Positions 33,735-42,520 of a stretch of 64,000 nt of DNA are shown one piece after another (the first letter of the stretch is position 1; each line of letters begins with the position of its first letter). The notes under the pieces were generated by a model, which was given only the letters and a program-made list of their open reading frames with translations, was not told the origin of the DNA and did not search any database. The stretch is from the NCBI RefSeq assembly GCF_015999265.1, contig NZ_JAEAGR010000001.1:248001-312000 (forward strand), written 5' to 3'. The DNA comes from Mobilitalea sibirica. GTDB taxonomy: Bacteria > Bacillota > Clostridia > Lachnospirales > Lachnospiraceae. A program made the translations under genes and the position numbers.

Positions 33735-34577
33735 ATGAATGACATTGAAAAGATTGGATATCTAAATAATGATTTTGAAATGTTTCATATCATTGACAGA
33801 CAGCGAAGAGAATTCGCTTTTCATTACCATGATTTTAACAAAATAATTATATTTATAAGCGGTAATATAAATTACACAATTGAGGGTAAAAATTACACGC
33901 TGAAACCTTATGATATTATCCTTGTAAATGCCGGTGAGATTCACAGACCCAGTATCCTTGATAATACAACATATGAAAGAATCATTATTTATGTTTCAAC
34001 GCAGTTCTTAAAAAATTACTCCGAACAGGATTATAATTTAAACTATTGCTTTGAAAGAGCAAAGTCAGAGCATTCGAATGTATTACGAATACATTCCGTT
34101 GAGAAAAGCAAGCTTTATCAGGTATGTCTTGAATTAGAGCAATCATTTTCAGATCAGGCATTCGCTAAGGAATTATATCAAAAGATTTTGTTTTTAGAAT
34201 TTATGATTCAACTGAACAGAACAGCGATATCTAATCATATAAATTATCTGGATTCAACGATTGGGAATGCTAAGCTGGTTCAAATACTCGATTATATCAA
34301 TGAACATCTTGTGGAGGAGCTGACCATAGATAGAATAGCTTCTCATTTTTATCTGAGCCGTTATTACCTGATGCATTTCTTTAAGGAAGAGACGGGATAT
34401 ACCATAGGAAATTATATTACAGAAAAACGTTTGCTTATAGCAAAGAATTTGGTTCAGAACAAAACTCCGATTACGGAAGCCTGTTACCAAAGCGGTTTCA
34501 AAAATTATTCTACTTTCTACAGGGCTTTTAAGAAGGCGTTTCATACGGTACCTAAGAATTCTCAGTTGATTGATTAA
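33735..34577 (+). CDS. AraC family transcriptional regulator
   Basis: 280 residues. N-terminal cupin sensor domain (FHYHDFNKIIIFISGNINYTIEGKNYTLKPYDIILVNAGEIHRP, positions about 25-70) and C-terminal double helix-turn-helix (LTIDRIASHFYLSRYYLMHFFKEETG and ITEACYQSGFKNYSTFYRAFKKAF). Such proteins sense small sugars or acids. The start at 33735 is chosen because the protein then begins MNDIEKIGYLNNDF, typical for the family, with GGGGA 7 bases upstream; the ATG at 33663 lies in the inverted-repeat region. It probably controls itself and dapA; a role in the sugar locus upstream is possible but not shown. Confidence 0.88.
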   Translation: MNDIEKIGYLNNDFEMFHIIDRQRREFAFHYHDFNKIIIFISGNINYTIEGKNYTLKPYDIILVNAGEIHRPSILDNTTYERIIIYVSTQFLKNYSEQDYNLNYCFERAKSEHSNVLRIHSVEKSKLYQVCLELEQSFSDQAFAKELYQKILFLEFMIQLNRTAISNHINYLDSTIGNAKLVQILDYINEHLVEELTIDRIASHFYLSRYYLMHFFKEETGYTIGNYITEKRLLIAKNLVQNKTPITEACYQSGFKNYSTFYRAFKKAFHTVPKNSQLID

Positions 34578-34584
34578 TGTTAAA

Positions 34585-34630
34585 AAAACGCTATAATCAA
34601 GGAGTTTTCAATGATTATAGCGTTTTTAAA
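34585..34630 (+). terminator. Terminator after the AraC regulator
   Basis: AAAACGCTATAATCA (34585-34599) pairs perfectly with TGATTATAGCGTTTT (34612-34626), followed by more T. 8 bp after the stop codon. Confidence 0.88.
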
Positions 34631-34754
34631 CCTTCATTTCATAGGATTATCGTTCTTATGAACTGATTTCATAGATTCTATATAAAAACACATAAAGAAC
34701 ATCTTTTTAAGTTGTTTAATCTGGCATATGAGTTTTCTAAAAAATAAAATAAAT

Positions 34755-34949
34755 CTAGAAGGTCTTATTATATTTTTCCATCAGCTTTTTCTCTTGTTCC
34801 TGAATCATTGCTTTTACCATGTTTCCGGCTTCTTTGGATGTCATATCACCTTTATACCCTTTTTTAAATTGAGCTGATACGTGAGAGAGGTCCATAGTGT
34901 TTTTATATACTCCATTATTTGACTTCGATGTGATTTTATTATCAGACAT
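34755..34949 (-). CDS. Small alpha/beta SASP-like protein
   Basis: 64 residues. The segment GYKGDMTSKEAGNMVKAMIQEQEKKL recalls the second conserved half of alpha/beta-type small acid-soluble spore proteins (GDLTSRxNGxVGGxMVKxMI), but the central glycine-rich part is shortened and the first conserved half (the GPR protease cleavage segment) is missing. The product is Lys-rich and hydrophilic, as for a DNA-bound protein. TAGGAGG precedes the start at 34949; the longer in-frame ATG at 35045 has no site. If related to SASPs it would be made in the forespore. It could also be an unrelated small protein. Confidence 0.5.
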   Translation of the reverse strand: MSDNKITSKSNNGVYKNTMDLSHVSAQFKKGYKGDMTSKEAGNMVKAMIQEQEKKLMEKYNKTF

Positions 34950-35236
34950 AATAATACCTCCTAAAAAACGTCTATCTGTAATATTATATGGATTATTTTT
35001 TATATCATACGGTTTTTTGAACACAGATAGATATTTTGGTAACATTAAATAGAAATTGGATAAAGGTCTGTCGGTAACTTCATAATTTGTTTCATATTTC
35101 TGCTTATTTTTATAACATCAGTCTGCGGCTCCGGTAAGGAATACAATTAAGCATTGACGATGGCAAAATATGGTGATACTATAAAAAACAGAAAATAAAC
35201 ATAGAGAAAGGCAAGCGTTTAGAAAACTAACGAATA

Positions 35237-35488
35237 CTAAAAGACCATTTTCTGAATGTCCACGTCAGCTATACCTTTCAATTCTTTCTCGAAGTCCTCT
35301 GCTATTTTATCTGCATTATCTATAAACTCCAGCAAAATAAGTCCCTGCTTGCTGCAGGAATCTTCAGATGCCACATGTAATCCAAGGCGGGTATTAATCT
35401 TACAGCCATACCTTGTTAATAGCTCCTGTACTTTGCTGGCAGATTTAACCCGATCATGTAACACAAAACCCAGAATTGTTTTTGCCAT
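35237..35488 (-). CDS. Small ACT-like fold protein (TM1266/iron-only hydrogenase system regulator-like)
   Basis: 83 residues. The pattern ILGFVLHDRVKSASKVQELLTRYGCKINTRLGL followed by a variable loop and IADVDIQKMVF fits the small ferredoxin-fold family around TM1266, often called iron-only hydrogenase system regulator, in which V..DR, YG..I..R.G and a closing strand are conserved. Two cysteines (Cys29, and Cys45 in EDSCSKQG) differ from what I recall in that family. Its function is not established even for relatives. AAAGGAGG precedes the ATG. Stands alone; the hydrogenase operon is 30 kb away. Confidence 0.5.
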   Translation of the reverse strand: MAKTILGFVLHDRVKSASKVQELLTRYGCKINTRLGLHVASEDSCSKQGLILLEFIDNADKIAEDFEKELKGIADVDIQKMVF

Positions 35489-35877
35489 TTGGTATATCCT
35501 CCTTTCTTTTTATATACTTTATCTCTCGATTATTTTATCGAAAGCTGTATTCTTTTTATCTGTTATAGACAGTATGATATGAATATCAGATTTTTATTTA
35601 TTTCATGATTAACTTTTAGTAAGCGAATGTCTAATATTTTATTACTATGCATTTTGATGGGATCAAAACATTCAAATTTTATAAGGATTTAAGTTATACT
35701 GCAGATGTTATAATTTAAGACCTATGATATTGATAACTATATAATTATTTGATTATTATAATTCGGTTTGCTAAAATGTTTTCATAAGGATATCGTATGT
35801 AAGATACCAATCGATTTACCTTATTCCTTTATAACCATATTAGGTATTTTGTTATGTAAATTGAAAGGGGACTTATT
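35489..35877 (+). other. A+T-rich gap before the deacetylase gene
   Basis: About 390 bp with no gene, hairpin or promoter that I can support. A GGGGA site precedes the next start. Confidence 0.45.
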
Positions 35878-36705
35878 ATGAAAAAAATTTTAACACTCGC
35901 ATTAGCTTGTGTAGCTGTATCAGCATTCTTAATTTCCTGCTCTTCGAAGGATGTGGAAACTGATAGTAAGGATACGGTTACACCAACCGAAACACCTGCG
36001 GAAAATACACCAAAACCTACAGTAACACCGCTACCGGCTACTCCAACTCCTACGCAAGCTCCTGTAGCACAAGAGATTGATTATACCGGTAAAAAGCTGG
36101 TGGCATTATCCTTTGATGATGGTCCAAATCTTCAGACAACACCGCTAGTATTAGATAAGTTAGAAAAGTATGGGGTCGTAGCTACTTTCTTCTTAATTGG
36201 ACAGAACATAAGTGATGAAACAGTTCCGGTTATGGAGAGACAGTTAGAACTTGGATGTGAAATAGCGAATCATTCGTGGACACATTTAAATATGGCACAA
36301 CTGGAACCTGAGAAAATCAAAGAAGAAATCCTAAGCACCACTGATAAGATTTATGAAACGGTTGGAGTTACTCCAGTATTTTTCAGACCTCCATTTATAT
36401 CTACCAGTGATGTAATGTATGAGAATATTGATCTTCCCTTCATCAATGGTATCAATTCTGCTGACTGGGATGCAACTGTTTCAGCTGAACAAAGAGCCGA
36501 AGGAATCTTAAGCAAAGTTAAGGACGGAGACATCATACTGCTTCATGACTTTACCGGAAATGATAAGACAGTAGAAGCACTGGATGCAATTATACAAGGA
36601 TTAATAGATGACGGATATGCACTGGTTACGATGAGTCAGTTGTTTGAATTAAAAGGTGTTGATCCAAATGTAGAGAATAAAATTTGGACCAATACAGCAT
36701 GGTAA
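35878..36705 (+). CDS. Polysaccharide deacetylase lipoprotein (NodB/CE4)
   Basis: 275 residues. Signal peptide with lipobox LISC near residue 20, a Thr/Pro-rich linker to about 60, then the NodB domain: LSFDDGPN (about 78-85, catalytic and metal Asp), HSWTHLNM (H-x3-H metal ligands), FRPPFI, and DIILLHDF near the end. It removes acetyl groups from peptidoglycan, chitin or acetylated xylan at the cell surface, using a divalent metal. AAAGGGG precedes the ATG. Strong terminator follows, so a single-gene unit. Substrate is not clear from the sequence. Confidence 0.9.
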   Translation: MKKILTLALACVAVSAFLISCSSKDVETDSKDTVTPTETPAENTPKPTVTPLPATPTPTQAPVAQEIDYTGKKLVALSFDDGPNLQTTPLVLDKLEKYGVVATFFLIGQNISDETVPVMERQLELGCEIANHSWTHLNMAQLEPEKIKEEILSTTDKIYETVGVTPVFFRPPFISTSDVMYENIDLPFINGINSADWDATVSAEQRAEGILSKVKDGDIILLHDFTGNDKTVEALDAIIQGLIDDGYALVTMSQLFELKGVDPNVENKIWTNTAW

Positions 36706-36712
36706 AATAATT

Positions 36713-36765
36713 GGTCTGTTGCAGAATGGATAAGTCATATTTCATTTTGCAACAGACCTTTTTTT
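36713..36765 (+). terminator. Terminator after polysaccharide deacetylase
   Basis: GGTCTGTTGCAGAATG (36713-36728) pairs with CATTTTGCAACAGACC (36743-36758), one G-U pair, then seven T. Confidence 0.92.
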
Positions 36766-36901
36766 ATCTCTTTCACCGCGAAAATTTACGGTAAAAGGGA
36801 TTTTGTGTATGATTAGATATAATAATATAGAAAAATGTCATCTTCTAAGGTATAATGAAATCATCATAAATGAATCATCATTATATTAAAGAGGTGTTAA
36901 T

Positions 36902-38233
36902 GTGAAAAAGAAGAAAAAACGTGCTATGGGCGCTGTTTTAATCATACAATTGGGAATTATCGCTGTCCTTTTAACAGTATTGGTATTAAAGGGGGAGGTA
37001 TCCTTATCCTTTACAAATGAGACTACTTCACAGGCGATGAATAATGTTCAATATCCTGAACCGAATTCTACCGAGGATGATACGGGCAAACATACCCAAG
37101 ATGTAAATAACAACAAAGATTCTAATGCGAATGAAGCTTCCGGTGTCTATGAAGATACAGATAATAAAGAAGATGGGGAATCAGAACAAAACACAGATAC
37201 TGAAACTTCAGCGGCAGAGAATACAACGGATAAAAATGAAATTCCATCTTTGTCCGAAGAACGAATGAATGAATCTAAAAATGGTGCTGAGGATATATCT
37301 AAGGACGATACCAAGGATGTTTTTGATACAATTATTATCAGTGCAGCCGGGGATGTAACCCTGGGAAGAGATGCTAATTACGGATATGAAAGAAGCTTTG
37401 ATCATGAATTGAAGATACAGAATAAGGATTATGGATATTTCTTTCGAAATGTTAAGGATATCTTCGAAGCAGACGATATCACTGTAGTTAATCTTGAAAC
37501 AACCTTAACTAAATCTAAGAAAGCTGCCGATAAGAAGTTTCGTTTTAAAGCCGATCCATCTTACGTGGAGATATTAAAAGAAGGAGATATTGAAGTCGTC
37601 AGTATCGCCAATAATCATACCAGAGATTATCTCGATAAGGGGTATCGGGATACATTGACGACTTTAGAATCTGCAGGTATCGGATATTTTGGCTATGAAC
37701 ATAAATACATTGAGGATATCCGAGGAATTAAAGTTGGATTTCTTGGTTATGTTAGTTGGGAAGTAAGTAAAAATCAGAAAAAAGAAATAAAGCAGGCGAT
37801 TGAAGGACTTAAGGAAGATGGAGCAGATATTGTTATAGCAATGTTTCATTGGGGAATTGAACGGGACTACTATCCAAACTATGTACAGAAGGAGCTGGCT
37901 CGTTATACAATAGACAACGGAGCAAATCTGGTCTTGGGAGCACATCCTCATGTTCTCCAGGGAATCGAAGATTATAATGGTAAGAAGATTGTATATAGCC
38001 TCGGTAACTTTTCCTTCGGAGGTAATAAAAATCCAAGTGATAAAGATACTATGGTATATATCCATAAATTTAATTTTGTAAATGGGATCTTAGATTCAGA
38101 AGAAAGTGAGATTATCCCTTGCTCAATTTCCTCAGTAAAAGAAAGAAACAACTATCAACCCACCCCTCTTGAAGGAAGTGAAAAGAAGCGGGTCATGAAA
38201 AAGATTGAGAAATATAGTAATTTTTCTTATTAA
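36902..38233 (+). CDS. CapA family protein (poly-gamma-glutamate/encapsulation-type phosphatase fold)
   Basis: 443 residues. One N-terminal membrane anchor (MGAVLIIQLGIIAVLLTVLVL), an acidic Ser/Asn/Asp-rich linker of about 100 residues, then a calcineurin-like CapA domain: SAAGDVTLGRDANYGYE (about 149), VVNLETTLT, VSIANNHTRDYLDKGY, AMFHWGIERDYYP, LGAHPHVLQGIEDYNGKKIVYSLGNF. In Bacillus CapA belongs to the poly-gamma-glutamate capsule machinery, but many clostridial homologues stand alone, as here, and no capB/capC is present. GTG start at 36902 because the ATG at 36900 runs at once into a stop; GAGGTG precedes it. Confidence 0.85.
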   Translation: MKKKKKRAMGAVLIIQLGIIAVLLTVLVLKGEVSLSFTNETTSQAMNNVQYPEPNSTEDDTGKHTQDVNNNKDSNANEASGVYEDTDNKEDGESEQNTDTETSAAENTTDKNEIPSLSEERMNESKNGAEDISKDDTKDVFDTIIISAAGDVTLGRDANYGYERSFDHELKIQNKDYGYFFRNVKDIFEADDITVVNLETTLTKSKKAADKKFRFKADPSYVEILKEGDIEVVSIANNHTRDYLDKGYRDTLTTLESAGIGYFGYEHKYIEDIRGIKVGFLGYVSWEVSKNQKKEIKQAIEGLKEDGADIVIAMFHWGIERDYYPNYVQKELARYTIDNGANLVLGAHPHVLQGIEDYNGKKIVYSLGNFSFGGNKNPSDKDTMVYIHKFNFVNGILDSEESEIIPCSISSVKERNNYQPTPLEGSEKKRVMKKIEKYSNFSY

Positions 38234-38437
38234 ATAAAATTAAATAATTAAAATATCAAAATTGTAAATCACTAAATCATTAAGCCGTTGTACAATCATT
38301 AAATTAGATATTCCTTATCTATATTTCATTATAAAAGATGAGTTTACGATAATATATATGAATATTACGTTACATAGAATGATTTATATTTCCAACAGAA
38401 AAAGAAAAAGACATCTTAGAAGAAAGGATATTATAGA

Positions 38438-39514
38438 ATGAATAAATTAAACACGATTAAGATGATTACCGAATTATCCAATGCCAAGGGGATATCTGGT
38501 TTTGAAGATGATGTTGTAGCGTTAATAAGAAATTATTGTGAAGGTTTTGGTACGATTAAGGAGGATACTCTTCGTAATCTCTATCTTTATTACAAGAATA
38601 ACATAGGCAATCGTCCGATAGTTCAGTTGGATGCCCATAGCGATGAGGTTGGTTTCATGGTACAGGGAATTAAGCCGAACGGAACCCTGCAGATCATTCC
38701 CATCGGAGGTTGGGTTACCAACAATATTCCTGCCCATAAGGTGTGGGTTAAGAACGCAGAGGGTGAATATATCCCCGGAATAGTAGCCAGCAAACCACCA
38801 CATTTTATGAGTGAGCAGGAGAAAAAGTCAGCTTTGGATATTAAGCAGATTACCGTTGATGTAGGGGCAACCTCTAAGGAGGAAGCGATTAAGGAGTATA
38901 AGATAAGAATAGGTGAACCCATTGTTCCCTGCGTTGACTTTGAATATCAGGACAAACATGATCTCATGATAGGGAAAGCATTCGATAACCGATTAGGATG
39001 TGGTATGGTTATCAGTACCTTACATGCTTTAGAAGGAGAAAACTTAGAGGTGGATATTGTGGGTGCATTTGCATCGCAGGAGGAAGTGGGAACAAGAGGG
39101 TCCATAGTAACCTCAAGAACAATTCAACCTGATATTGCAATTGTATTCGAGGGCTGTCCGGCAGATGATACCTGCGTGAATGAGTATGAGATACAGACAG
39201 CCATAAAAAAAGGCCCCATGCTGCGACATATTGATTCCAGAATGATAACGAATCCGAGATATCAAAGGTTTGCACTGGATTTAGCAGAAAAACATGGTAT
39301 CCCTGTGCAGGAGGCGGTAAGGGCCGGCGGCTCCACCAACGGAGCTTCGATCCATCTGTCAAATCAGGGGGTACCGACCATCGTAATCGGTGTACCTGTA
39401 AGATATGCCCATACCCACTATGGTATCTCTTCTTATCATGATTATGATTGTGGAGTGAAACTGGCCTGTGAGATAGTAAGGAGCCTGAATAAAGAGGTTA
39501 TTGAGCGTTTTTAG
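38438..39514 (+). CDS. M42 family metallopeptidase (glutamyl aminopeptidase/endoglucanase M-like)
   Basis: 358 residues. Family landmarks: NAKGISGFEDDV at the start, QLDAHSDEVGFMV (His metal ligand near 66), KAFDNRLGCG (bridging Asp), FASQEEVGTRG (catalytic and metal Glu), and VRYAHTHYGISSYHDYDC with the C-terminal His. These are self-compartmentalising cytoplasmic aminopeptidases using two zinc or cobalt ions. AGAAAGGA precedes the ATG. Members of this family are sometimes annotated as cellulase M, but peptidase activity is the supported function. Single-gene unit as far as visible. Confidence 0.9.
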   Translation: MNKLNTIKMITELSNAKGISGFEDDVVALIRNYCEGFGTIKEDTLRNLYLYYKNNIGNRPIVQLDAHSDEVGFMVQGIKPNGTLQIIPIGGWVTNNIPAHKVWVKNAEGEYIPGIVASKPPHFMSEQEKKSALDIKQITVDVGATSKEEAIKEYKIRIGEPIVPCVDFEYQDKHDLMIGKAFDNRLGCGMVISTLHALEGENLEVDIVGAFASQEEVGTRGSIVTSRTIQPDIAIVFEGCPADDTCVNEYEIQTAIKKGPMLRHIDSRMITNPRYQRFALDLAEKHGIPVQEAVRAGGSTNGASIHLSNQGVPTIVIGVPVRYAHTHYGISSYHDYDCGVKLACEIVRSLNKEVIERF

Positions 39515-39532
39515 GAGTTAATATTTTATGCA

Positions 39533-39659
39533 ACAAATACGTAAACAAATACGTAAACAAATACAATAATTCAGAAGTTAGTTCTAAGTTAATTACACCA
39601 AATACAAAATAGAATCAAAATAGAATCAAGATAGAATCAAAATAGAATCAAGATAAATC
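39533..39659. repeat. Two short A-rich tandem repeat arrays
   Basis: Array one (39533-39564): ACAAATACGTAA repeated twice and a partial third copy, 12-bp period. Array two (39606-39659): AAAATAGAATC or AAGATAGAATC repeated about five times, 11-bp period. The rest of the 364-bp gap up to 39878 is also A-rich on this strand and has no gene. Confidence 0.85.
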
Positions 39660-39878
39660 AATATAAACCTATATAAAATCAGCATAAAACTAATAGAAAG
39701 ACCAATCAAATTTATATAATACAAAAACCAATACACAACCAATTCAAGAAACATAACCTCTCTAAATCTAGTTAGCCTTCATAAAGGGATTTTATAAATG
39801 AAACTAAGTTAGAAACAGGCAACATATTCTAAGTGGTTCATATTTATAATACGTAATGAAAAATCAGGAGGAATTTTT

Positions 39879-40691
39879 TTGGATTGGTTTATTAATTTGA
39901 ACCCAGTGGTACAGGCGTTATTAGCCACCTTATTTACATGGTTTGTTACTGCAGTAGGGTCTTCATGTGTATTCTTGTTTAAAAGTATTAATAGAAAAGT
40001 TTTAAATGGAATGCTTGGATTTGCCGCAGGAGTTATGATTGCGGCTAGTTTCTGGTCCTTGTTGGCACCTGCAATCAGTATGGCAGAGGAAGCGGGAATG
40101 ATAGCCTGGTTGCCAGCGGTCATTGGATTTTTATCCGGGGGAGCATTCTTGTGGTTAGTTGACGTATTAATGCCCCACGTGCATTTTATGCCACAGAATG
40201 CAGAGCCGGAGGGGGTTAAAACTGGTTTAAAAAGAAGTGTGCTTCTTGTACTGGCAATCACCCTTCATAACATTCCGGAGGGTCTTGCAATTGGTGTTGC
40301 CTTCGGAGCGGTAGCGGCTGATTTGCCAGCGGCTTCCTTAGCCGGAGCAGTGGCTTTAGCTCTAGGTATTGGCCTTCAAAACTTCCCGGAGGGAGCAGCT
40401 GTATCAGTACCACTGCGAAGAGAAGGATTATCCAGAATAAAGAGCTTTGCCTATGGGCAGGCTTCCGGTATCGTAGAGCCGATCGCCGGTGTTCTTGGAG
40501 CAGTAGCAGTAATTACTATGAGACCGATCTTACCCTATGCGTTATCCTTTGCTGCCGGAGCAATGATTTATGTTGTGGTAGAGGAATTAATTCCGGAAGC
40601 GCAACAGGAAAAAAGCCACTCCAATGCAGGAACCATTGGAGCTATGCTGGGTTTTTCTGTAATGATGCTTTTAGATGTTGCTCTGGGATAA
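39879..40691 (+). CDS. ZIP family divalent metal transporter
   Basis: 270 residues, eight predicted helices. The ZIP motifs are present: [18 protein letters not shown] (helix IV, metal-binding His-Asn-x2-Glu) and [21 protein letters not shown] (helix V). A loop with [13 protein letters not shown] may bind metal on the cytoplasmic side. It belongs to the GufA/ZupT branch and imports zinc or related ions. TTG at 39879 is the start, since AGGAGG at 39866-39871 is well placed and no ATG fits; a full first helix follows. Single gene with its own terminator. Confidence 0.92.
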   Translation: MDWFINLNPVVQALLATLFTWFVTAVGSSCVFLFKSINRKVLNGMLGFAAGVMIAASFWSLLAPAISMAEEAGMIAWLPAVIGFLSGGAFLWLVDVLMPHVHFMPQNAEPEGVKTGLKRSVLLVLAITLHNIPEGLAIGVAFGAVAADLPAASLAGAVALALGIGLQNFPEGAAVSVPLRREGLSRIKSFAYGQASGIVEPIAGVLGAVAVITMRPILPYALSFAAGAMIYVVVEELIPEAQQEKSHSNAGTIGAMLGFSVMMLLDVALG

Positions 40692-40718
40692 ATTTATGAT
40701 AATTATAATACGAATTGA

Positions 40719-40748
40719 TAAAGCCTTTTCATAATGAAGAGGCTTTTT
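40719..40748 (+). terminator. Terminator after ZIP transporter
   Basis: AAAGCCTTTTC (from 40719/40720) pairs with GAAGAGGCTTT (to 40746) around ATAAT, with a TTTTT tail. Confidence 0.82.
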
Positions 40749-40948
40749 GTTATTACAAGTAAACTTTACTTCAGAATGCTGTTTGATGCTATGATTAAGT
40801 GAGATATAGTCTTATTTAATGGAATAAAAATACTCATTATGAGACATAATAATTTTTGTTGTAAATATCTGAATAATGAGGAAGGTTTTCACACTTAATT
40901 TGTTTTATCTTTCTCTGGACTAAAAAGAGATAATGGAGTTTTCTTAGG

Positions 40949-41653
40949 ATGAGTATTAAGGATAGATTAAGAATAAGAATTAAGGAAGAAGGCATATGTA
41001 TGACAATAAAGTATTTGATCTGTGTATGCCTAAATTGTATACGGGAATGTATATATGAGATATTAATTGACTTATGCATCAGTAGAAAACTGCTTCGGGG
41101 GAATTGCAAAACGATCTATAAGCATCTGGGAGCGAATGATGTATACCATACTAAGTATTCCGTCATGCCGATCATTTTCCGCTTCGTACCAGTAGCAAGA
41201 AACGATGTATTAGTTGATGTGGGTTGTGGTAAAGGCCGAGTCATAAATTATTGGATAAGCAGGAGATTAAAAAATCAGATTGTCGGACTTGAGCTTGATG
41301 AAAGAGTGGCTAAATGTACGAAAGATCAGTTATCTAGGTATAAAAACATAACGATCATAGCCGGTGATGCCATAGCTAATCTGCCACAGGAAGGGACTAT
41401 TTTTTATTTCTATAATCCATTCACAGAGGATAAGGTAAAACAATTTGAAGAAACAATGTCTGCTAAGTTTAACAAGAAACCAATTACAATTATTTATTAT
41501 AATCCTAAAAGCGTCCATGTATTTGAGAATGGTAATTGGAGGATACGATATATTAACTTTGAAAAAGACCTTGGTCTGAAGAAGTGGGGCAGAATAAATA
41601 AATATCATGACTTAGCTATTATTAAAAATATAGTTACTCATATCGAAAGATAA
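40949..41653 (+). CDS. Class I SAM-dependent methyltransferase
   Basis: 234 residues. Motif I is clear, LVDVGCGKGRVINYWISRR, followed by the acidic loop IVGLELDERVAKC and IIAGDAIANLP; FYFYNPFTED takes the place of motif IV. The N-terminal 85 residues are basic and helical (KDRLRIRIKEEGICM). The substrate is unknown; the NPFT motif resembles those of small bacterial methyltransferases of protein or small molecules. Start uncertain: ATG 40949 has GGAG at 11 bp, ATG 41000 has AAGAAGG at 9 bp. Followed by its own terminator. Confidence 0.75.
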   Translation: MSIKDRLRIRIKEEGICMTIKYLICVCLNCIRECIYEILIDLCISRKLLRGNCKTIYKHLGANDVYHTKYSVMPIIFRFVPVARNDVLVDVGCGKGRVINYWISRRLKNQIVGLELDERVAKCTKDQLSRYKNITIIAGDAIANLPQEGTIFYFYNPFTEDKVKQFEETMSAKFNKKPITIIYYNPKSVHVFENGNWRIRYINFEKDLGLKKWGRINKYHDLAIIKNIVTHIER

Positions 41654-41668
41654 CTATATTAAGAGCTA

Positions 41669-41716
41669 AGAGTATTGCAAATTTTGATTATAATAAGTTG
41701 TAATACTCTTTTTTTA
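41669..41716 (+). terminator. Terminator after methyltransferase
   Basis: AGAGTATTGCAA (41669-41680) pairs with TTGTAATACTCT (41698-41709), one G-U pair, then seven T. Confidence 0.9.
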
Positions 41717-41890
41717 GAGTTTTTTAAATGCAGAATATATTAGCTTTAACGCTGATAAAATAATATGATGTCATAAATTAGTTGCTCTTGTATAAATTCA
41801 GTTGAAAGAAAGCTTGTTTCTTTTTTTATAGGATATCAGATACATTATATGGTATAATAATGGAAAACATATAGGAATAAGGGGGCTTCC

Positions 41891-42469
41891 ATGAAGAAAA
41901 AGCGTTCATCCTTAATACAAAAACAATATAAGTATGAGAAGGATTCCAAGTCATATCTGATTGAAATAGGTATCGATGATTATACGGATATCTATGATCA
42001 GTGGGATCCCGTGCCTTTTAGGAAACGTTTTATTAATGAAGAATTTAATGAGTTTATCCTTACATCGGCTGAGGATATCCCAAGAAAGAATAATATAGTT
42101 ATAGCCTTATATCTGCCTGAGAGTAAACGGGATTCGAATCGGGAAGCAGCAGTTAAGTCAGCTTATGAAAATTTTTATCTCTATGCCGCTGCAAGAGAGA
42201 AGCGTAATTGGATTAATTTAAGAGGAAAAACGATCTTTTATTTTACATTTTCCTTGCTTCTTCTTGCGTTTGGATACTTTTATTTAAGTGAAACTGAGCA
42301 TATTGTATTCAATGTCATTAGAGAAGGAATTTTTATCGGAGGATGGGTATTCTTATGGGAATCTATCACGAATGTCTTCATTACCAGACGGGAGCTTAAG
42401 GGTATGATAAATTTATATAAAAGGATTTACCAGTCAGAAATCAGATTTATCTATATTGAAGAGAAATAG
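41891..42469 (+). CDS. Uncharacterised membrane protein with two central helices
   Basis: 192 residues, family not recognised. A soluble N-terminal part of about 110 residues (YLIEIGIDDYTDIYDQWDPVPF, then NNIVIALYLPES) is followed by two membrane helices (IFYFTFSLLLLAFGYFYL and EGIFIGGWVFLWESITNVF) and a basic C-terminal segment (RRELKGMINLYKRIYQSEIRF). A good ribosome-binding site (AAGGGGG) and uninterrupted codon structure show it is real. It is 52 bp before the alcohol dehydrogenase gene and may be co-transcribed with it. No function proposed. Confidence 0.7.
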   Translation: MKKKRSSLIQKQYKYEKDSKSYLIEIGIDDYTDIYDQWDPVPFRKRFINEEFNEFILTSAEDIPRKNNIVIALYLPESKRDSNREAAVKSAYENFYLYAAAREKRNWINLRGKTIFYFTFSLLLLAFGYFYLSETEHIVFNVIREGIFIGGWVFLWESITNVFITRRELKGMINLYKRIYQSEIRFIYIEEK

Positions 42470-42520
42470 AAAACAGATCGAACCAAATATATGGTTAATG
42501 ATTTATAAGGGGGAATTGAG

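Noticed and set aside
36902-38233. Poly-gamma-glutamate capsule operon
   Set aside because: capB and capC are missing; the CapA-like protein stands alone.
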